A stretch of 64,000 nucleotides of DNA from DATJZH01 sp052146815 (GTDB taxonomy: Bacteria; Actinomycetota; Actinomycetes; Streptosporangiales; Streptosporangiaceae), in contig JBKQMG010000188.1 in NCBI GenBank assembly GCA_052146815.1, positions 20,750 through 84,749 of the forward strand, in the 5' to 3' direction. The position numbers were made by a program, and so were the translations under genes. Of the stretch, positions 61,040 through 64,000 are shown piece by piece. The notes below the pieces were generated by a model. It saw only the letters and a list, made by a program, of their open reading frames with translations, did no database searches and had not been told where the DNA came from. Positions within the stretch are counted from its first letter, which is position 1. Each line of letters begins with the position of its first letter.

Positions 61040-63964
61040 ATGAACCCCACTTCAGGGGCAGAACGCGCCCGGCCGGCCCGTATCGGGCCGGGCCGGCCGG
61101 GCGGGCGCCCAGACGGCCAGGAACCTGCTCAGGCGGCGATGACCGCGGGCACCGATCACTCGCTCACAACAGACCATTCGCACACCGCCGAGTACCCGCA
61201 GGCGACGGCGGCCCGGCCGGGAACAGAGCAGGGCACCGTCGATCAGGCGGCCGCGGGCGCTGGCGGCTCCCGGCCGGGCAGTATCGCTCAGGACGCCATC
61301 GCCCACGCCGGCCCGGCGCAGGCGCGCGCTGCCAGCCCCGGCGCCCACCCCGGCACCACTGGCACCGCACCGGATGGCACTGCGCTGGCCGATATGGCAC
61401 TGGCCGGCAGCGCGCGGGCGGGTGCTCAGGAAACAGGGCCGCTCGCCGGGCTCTCGGTACTCGACAAGGTGCTGCTGCTGACCGGCGCCGACAGCTGGCG
61501 CACCCAGGGCGCCGACGCCCTCGGGCTGCGCCCGATGATCACGTCGGACGGCCCGGCCGGAGTACGCGGCATGATCCTGGATGAGCGCCATCCGTCGTCC
61601 AGCCTGCCGTGCCCGTCGGCTCTCGGGGCCACCTGGGATGCCGGGCTGGTCTTCGAGGTCGCTGCCGCCCTGGGCGCGGAGGCCCGGAGCAAGGGCGTCG
61701 ACGTGCTCCTGGCCCCGACGATCAACCTGATGCGCACGCCGCTTGGCGGCCGCGGTTTCGAGTGCTTCGCCGAGGATCCGGTGCTGACCGCGCGGCTGGC
61801 CGTCGCCTACGTGCGCGGCGTGCAGCAGGCGGGCGTGGCGGCCACGATCAAGCACTACCTGGGCAACGAGACGGAGACCGAGCGCTGGAGCTACGACGCG
61901 CGCGTTGACGAGCACGTGCTGCGCGAGCTGTACCTGGTGCCCTTCGAGGCCTGTGTCCTGGAGGCGGCCGCCTACGTGGTCATGGCCGCTTATAACAAGG
62001 TCAACGGGGCGCCGATGACCGAGCACGGCCGCCTGCTCAAGGGAGTACTCAAGGACGAGTGGGGCTTCGACGGCGTCGTCACGTCCGACTGGCACGCGGC
62101 GCGCAGCACCACCGCGACCGCGCTTGCCACCCTGGACCTGTCCATGCCGGGGCCGGAAGGCCCCTGGGGCGACCTGCTCGCCCGCGCCGTGCAGGACGGC
62201 ACGGTGAGCGAGGACGTGCTCGACGACAAGATCATCCGCCTGCTTCGGCTGGCGCGGCGCGTCGGAGCCCTGGACGGCGCGGCCTCAGCCACCCCGGCTT
62301 CAGGCGGCGCGGCTTCACGCGGCGCGCGCCCTACGGGCCGGGCTGGCCCCGAAGGCGGCGCTGCGGCTGCTCAGGGCAGCGTTCCGGCTCTTGTCGATGA
62401 CCAGCTGCTCCGCCGGGCAGTCGCGGCCTCCTGCGTGCTGCTGCGCAACGAGGATGGCCTGCTTCCGCTGGACCCGGCCGCTGTCCGCCGTGTCGCTGTG
62501 CTGGGTCCGAACGCCTTCTGGCCGACCATCCAGGGCGGCGGCAGCGCCGGGGTGTCCCCGGTCAGCGTCTCGACCCCCGTCGAGGCGTTCTGCGCCGCGC
62601 TCGCCGGCCAGGCCGACGTTATCGCGGCACCGGGCTGCCAGACGTGGGTGGCCGTTCCCGAGGCACCCGCCGGCTCGCTGCGCGATCCGGCGATCGGGGA
62701 ACTCGGGCTGCGGCTGGAGTTCCGCGGCGCGGACGGCACGCTGCTCGCCGCCGAGCACCGGGCTTCGGCCACGCTGGCCTGGTGGGACGGCGTTCCGCCC
62801 GGCGTCGGCTGGGGCGAGGGGGGAAGGATCGTGCTGCTCGCGTCCTACCGCGCGGCAACCAGCGGCCCGCACCTGTTCGGCGCATCCGGCGTCGGCGGCC
62901 TCTCTCTCGCCGTCGACGGGGTCCTGGTGGCCGACCAGGTCACCAGGACGCCCGACGATCCGGTCGAGGCCATGACGCGGCCGGGCGAGGTCCGCGCCGA
63001 GGTGGAGCTGGCGGCGGACCGTGACGTGCGCGTGCAGCTCGAGTTCGTCCCCGCCGCCGACGGCGCCGGGCCGCTGGCGGTCCGGCTCGGCATTGTGCCC
63101 GCGATCGACGACGACCGTCTGATCGCCGAGGCCGAGCAGGCCGCCGAGTTCGCCGATGTCGCCGTCGTCGCGGTGGGCTCGGCCGCGATGACTGAGAGCG
63201 AGGGCTTCGACCGGGCCACGCTTGCGCTGCCGGGCCGTCAGGACGACCTGGTGCGTGCGGTCGCCAGAGCCTGCCCGCGGACGGTGGTGGTGGTCAACTC
63301 CGGCATGCCCATGCTGATGCCATGGGCCGCGCAAGTGGCCGCCATCGTCCAGGCGTGGCTGCCGGGCCAGGCGATGGGCGAGGCACTCGCCGACGTGCTG
63401 CTGGGCGCAGCCGAACCCGGCGGCAGGCTGCCGGTCACCTTCCCGGCAGCCGAGGCCGACTGCCCCGTCCTGCATGCGGCACCGGTGGACGGCGTCCTGC
63501 GTTACGACGAGGGCCTGCTGATCGGCTACCGCGGCTATGACCGGCAGGGGATCAGCCCGCATTTCGCGTTCGGGCACGGCCTGGGCTACACCACCTGGGA
63601 GTACGAGTCCGTGCATGCATCGGCGGCGGAGCCCGGGCCGGGCAGCCAGCGCCGCGCGGGCGACATGGAGCTGACGGTGACGATCCGTAACACCGGGCGC
63701 CGGGCAGGCAAAGAGGTCGTGCAGGCCTACCTGGCGGCGGCGCCCGGTGACCAGGGGCGCCCGGTCCGGGTGCTCGCGGCGTTCGCGGCCGTCACCGCCG
63801 AGCCGGGCGAGACGGCCGACGTCAGGCTGCGCGTGCCCGGCCGGGCCTTCTGCCGCTACGACGAGGCCCGCGCAGCGTGGCTGCCGGTTCCCGGCCCCTT
63901 CACGCTGCAGGTCGGCCGTTCCTCACGCGATCTGCGGCTCTCCCTGATTGTCGCCGCCCCCTGA
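61040..63964 (+). CDS. GH3 beta-glycosidase with PA14 insert
   Basis: The 974-residue protein has a disordered N-terminal extension of about 130 residues, a GH3 (alpha/beta)8 domain with the substrate-binding KHYLGNETETER and the nucleophile Asp in DGVVTSDWHAARS (near 351), a GH3_C domain with a PA14-like insertion (about 530-690: YRAATSGPHLFGASGVGGLS), the acid/base region VGSAAMTESEGFDR (near 715), and a C-terminal fibronectin-III-like domain. Without a signal peptide it should hydrolyse beta-linked disaccharides or oligosaccharides in the cytoplasm. A later start is possible because the N-terminus has no conserved motif. It is the last gene of the operon in view. Confidence 0.92.
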   Translation: MNPTSGAERARPARIGPGRPGGRPDGQEPAQAAMTAGTDHSLTTDHSHTAEYPQATAARPGTEQGTVDQAAAGAGGSRPGSIAQDAIAHAGPAQARAASPGAHPGTTGTAPDGTALADMALAGSARAGAQETGPLAGLSVLDKVLLLTGADSWRTQGADALGLRPMITSDGPAGVRGMILDERHPSSSLPCPSALGATWDAGLVFEVAAALGAEARSKGVDVLLAPTINLMRTPLGGRGFECFAEDPVLTARLAVAYVRGVQQAGVAATIKHYLGNETETERWSYDARVDEHVLRELYLVPFEACVLEAAAYVVMAAYNKVNGAPMTEHGRLLKGVLKDEWGFDGVVTSDWHAARSTTATALATLDLSMPGPEGPWGDLLARAVQDGTVSEDVLDDKIIRLLRLARRVGALDGAASATPASGGAASRGARPTGRAGPEGGAAAAQGSVPALVDDQLLRRAVAASCVLLRNEDGLLPLDPAAVRRVAVLGPNAFWPTIQGGGSAGVSPVSVSTPVEAFCAALAGQADVIAAPGCQTWVAVPEAPAGSLRDPAIGELGLRLEFRGADGTLLAAEHRASATLAWWDGVPPGVGWGEGGRIVLLASYRAATSGPHLFGASGVGGLSLAVDGVLVADQVTRTPDDPVEAMTRPGEVRAEVELAADRDVRVQLEFVPAADGAGPLAVRLGIVPAIDDDRLIAEAEQAAEFADVAVVAVGSAAMTESEGFDRATLALPGRQDDLVRAVARACPRTVVVVNSGMPMLMPWAAQVAAIVQAWLPGQAMGEALADVLLGAAEPGGRLPVTFPAAEADCPVLHAAPVDGVLRYDEGLLIGYRGYDRQGISPHFAFGHGLGYTTWEYESVHASAAEPGPGSQRRAGDMELTVTIRNTGRRAGKEVVQAYLAAAPGDQGRPVRVLAAFAAVTAEPGETADVRLRVPGRAFCRYDEARAAWLPVPGPFTLQVGRSSRDLRLSLIVAAP

Positions 63965-64000
63965 GCTGTCCAGTGCACGGGCCGGGCCGCATGCGGCGCA

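Overview
The window is about 72% G+C by eye, with codon usage strongly biased to G/C at third positions, GTG and TTG starts, F420-type luciferase-like enzymes, a GuaB1-type enzyme, a DUF4193 protein, a coproporphyrin-type ferrochelatase and GlnR-like boxes. All of this points to a soil actinomycete (Actinomycetia). The sedolisin protease, glucoamylase and two oligopeptide/oligosaccharide ABC systems fit a saprophyte, perhaps from acidic soil. Genus cannot be read from the sequence.

Layout. 1-5.2 kb: the end of a CocE/NonD hydrolase gene that overlaps a fused double-ATPase gene, facing two matching ABC permease genes on the other strand; no binding protein is in view. 5.6-8.1 kb: an FHA/zinc-ribbon protein, a disordered proline-rich protein and a PAP2-type membrane phosphatase. 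8.1-23 kb: accessory DNA mixing intact single genes (SRPBCC protein, F420-type oxidoreductase, TetR, NYN-LOTUS protein, methyltransferase, GH15 glucoamylase, truncated haemoglobin, M18 aminopeptidase, hydroxypyruvate isomerase, VOC protein, AlkZ-like protein, cupin) with five decayed genes (APC permease, uridine kinase, SRPBCC protein, methyltransferase, aldo/keto reductase). 23-28.7 kb: S53 protease, YtcJ-like amidohydrolase and a divergent carboxylesterase.

29-43.9 kb looks like conserved chromosome: DUF4193, a membrane-anchored pseudokinase, ferrochelatase with an inositol-monophosphatase-family gene, lytic transglycosylase, MFS exporter, aldonolactone oxidase with TetR, FolP2-like protein divergent from GuaB1, a D,D-carboxypeptidase-like serine hydrolase, and an OmpR-type response regulator with its histidine kinase.

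44.2-48.1 kb is a compact five-gene redox operon with overlapping genes: a small anchored protein, a ferric-reductase-like bis-haem membrane protein, a NuoF-like flavo-iron-sulphur protein, a [3Fe-4S]-type ferredoxin and a cytochrome-b-like membrane protein. It reads as a membrane electron-transfer chain whose donor end is NAD(P)H and whose acceptor is unknown. It is the best candidate here for an under-described system.

48-52.4 kb: an alpha/beta hydrolase, an internally deleted cyclase gene fused in an operon to a thiamine-diphosphate enzyme, and a lone ammonium transporter with GlnR-like boxes upstream. 53-64 kb: a complete sugar-uptake operon, with a LacI regulator preceded by two identical 14-bp palindromes, two permeases, two ATPases, a family-5 binding lipoprotein behind intercistronic hairpins, and a GH3 beta-glycosidase. 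Together they would import a beta-linked oligosaccharide, hydrolyse it in the cytoplasm and shut off when inducer is absent.

A recurring feature of the non-coding DNA is short (10-22 bp) two- or three-copy tandem or evenly spaced duplications. I saw no tRNA, rRNA, CRISPR array, insertion sequence or phage gene.
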